Source of the DNA: Rhodobacter sp.
GTDB lineage: Bacteria > Pseudomonadota > Alphaproteobacteria > Rhodobacterales > Rhodobacteraceae
DNA: 6,089 nt
Assembly (NCBI GenBank): GCA_003536295.1
Contig: DPZQ01000135.1
Span: 1 to 6,089 of the forward strand
Direction of reading: 5' to 3'
In this document: piece after piece, positions 5,367-6,089 of the stretch
Layout: each line of letters begins with the position of its first letter
Position numbering within the stretch: the first letter of the stretch is position 1
The notes under the pieces: model-generated
What the model saw: the letters and a program-made list of their open reading frames with translations, nothing else
What the model was told of the DNA's origin: nothing
Databases searched by the model: none
Program-made: the position numbers and the translations under genes

Positions 5367-5738
5367 ATGCGTTATATCACAGACCACAAACGGGCCACAG
5401 GCCTAGGGTCGGCCGGTACTGGAACAACTAAACATTGGTTCATGCAAGTTACGGCCGTGATCTTGGCGGTCTTGGTGCCAATTTTTCTTTATCTGTTTGG
5501 TTCGGCCATTGGCTTTAGCCATGCCCAAGTTGTGGAGCGTTTTTCCAATCCTTTCACAGCGCTATTAACCGCAGCAGTCTTGGTGGTGGGGCTTCGCCAT
5601 TTTGCGGCAGGCACCGCAACAATGATCGAAGATTATTTCAAAGGCGGCCTTCGTAAGGCGCTTATCATTTTGACAACGGCCTTTTCTTACGGGCTGATGG
5701 GCATGGGGCTTTACGCTCTCGTCCGCTTTACAGTTTAA
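5367..5738 (+). CDS. sdhD: Succinate dehydrogenase hydrophobic membrane anchor subunit
   Basis: The second membrane anchor of complex II, sharing heme b and the quinone pocket with SdhC. The 123-residue protein has a short polar N-terminus (MRYITDHKRATGLGSAGTGT) followed by three spans (roughly 24-46, 62-84 and 97-119). H78 in LRHFAAG followed 12 residues later by Y90 in EDYFKG reproduces the spacing of the heme-ligand histidine and the quinone-site Asp-Tyr pair of E. coli SdhD. The ATG has AGGAG (5357-5361) five bases upstream, overlapping the last bases of the sdhC stop, so the two are translated from one message. Earlier in-frame starts would lie inside sdhC and are rejected. sdhA follows after ten bases. 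Confidence 0.96.
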   Translation: MRYITDHKRATGLGSAGTGTTKHWFMQVTAVILAVLVPIFLYLFGSAIGFSHAQVVERFSNPFTALLTAAVLVVGLRHFAAGTATMIEDYFKGGLRKALIILTTAFSYGLMGMGLYALVRFTV

Positions 5739-5748
5739 GGGGCGCACA

Positions 5749-6089
5749 ATGACTTCATACCCGTATGAGACCCATGAATATGACGTGGTCGTGGTAGGCG
5801 CAGGCGGAGCAGGCTTGCGTGCCACTTTGGGCATGGCAGAACAGGGCCTAAAAACCGCTTGCGTGACCAAAGTCTTTCCGACCCGCAGCCATACCGTAGC
5901 CGCCCAAGGCGGCATTGCGGCCAGCCTAGCCAATATGGGTCCCGACAATTGGCAATGGCACATGTATGACACCGTCAAAGGCTCGGACTGGTTGGGCGAT
6001 ACAGACGCTATGGAATATCTGGCACGCGAAGCTCCCAAAGCGGTCTATGAACTTGAGCATTACGGCGTGCCCTTTTCGCGCACGGAAGA
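5749..6089 (+). CDS. sdhA: Succinate dehydrogenase flavoprotein subunit, N-terminal part; cut by the right window edge
   Basis: The catalytic subunit of complex II on the cytoplasmic face, oxidising succinate to fumarate with covalently bound FAD. The visible 113 residues (family about 590-600) contain the dinucleotide-binding motif VVVGAGGAG (14-22) and SHTVAAQGG (47-55), whose H48 corresponds to the histidine that links FAD covalently. NWQWHMYDTVKGSDWLGD (67-84) is also strongly conserved. The start has AAGGGG (5737-5742) six bases upstream, overlapping the sdhD stop. The frame is open to the edge, so the remaining FAD and capping domains and sdhB should lie beyond it. Confidence 0.98.
   Translation, partial: MTSYPYETHEYDVVVVGAGGAGLRATLGMAEQGLKTACVTKVFPTRSHTVAAQGGIAASLANMGPDNWQWHMYDTVKGSDWLGDTDAMEYLAREAPKAVYELEHYGVPFSRTE

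Noticed and set aside
5565..6038. Antisense frame across sdhD and sdhA
   Set aside because: It lies entirely over two strongly conserved genes, and the translated protein has no recognisable motif.

Overview
The window is a chromosomal stretch of central carbon metabolism from an alphaproteobacterium, most likely a marine member of the Rhodobacteraceae (roseobacter group). The evidence is the protein sequences (SucC, NAD-dependent Mdh, a four-subunit-type SdhC/SdhD/SdhA set), a malyl-CoA thioesterase-like CoA-ester lyase typical of ethylmalonyl-CoA-pathway bacteria, and a gene order I recall as common in Rhodobacterales. Base composition looks moderate rather than the high G+C of many Rhodobacter species. 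The genus cannot be fixed from the sequence.

Layout. Positions 1-779 (minus strand) hold the N-terminal two thirds of sucC, running off the left edge. A 343-bp gene-free stretch follows (780-1122). It contains two small hairpins in the sucC leader, a pair of TGTGATCACA palindromes, a featureless spacer and the intrinsic terminator of mdh. Complete mdh occupies 1123-2085 (minus). After a 220-bp divergent intergenic region, a compact plus-strand cluster runs from 2306 to 4747: a TauE/SafE-type membrane protein, a malyl-CoA thioesterase/lyase-family enzyme (probable mcl2), an NnrU-family membrane protein and a small DUF1737 protein. The last three are joined by a stop/RBS overlap and an ATGA overlap. 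A second intergenic region (4748-4974) carries another pair of GTGATCAC palindromes and a leader hairpin, followed by sdhC, sdhD and the start of sdhA, which is cut by the right edge.

How it fits together. Malyl-CoA thioesterase releases malate, which Mdh oxidises. Succinyl-CoA synthetase makes succinate, which Sdh oxidises at the membrane. The window therefore groups consecutive TCA steps with an enzyme that feeds malate into them. The TauE/SafE, NnrU and DUF1737 proteins have no assigned metabolic role here.

The most notable observation is regulatory. The sucC and sdhC upstream regions, on opposite strands and about 3.9 kb apart, each carry two near-identical palindromes with centres exactly 21 bp apart, separated by an 11-bp spacer containing a T6 run. 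This looks like a shared operator for a TCA-cycle regulon. I see no mobile element, CRISPR array, tRNA, rRNA or defence system, and no clearly new multi-gene system. This is mostly ordinary core genome.
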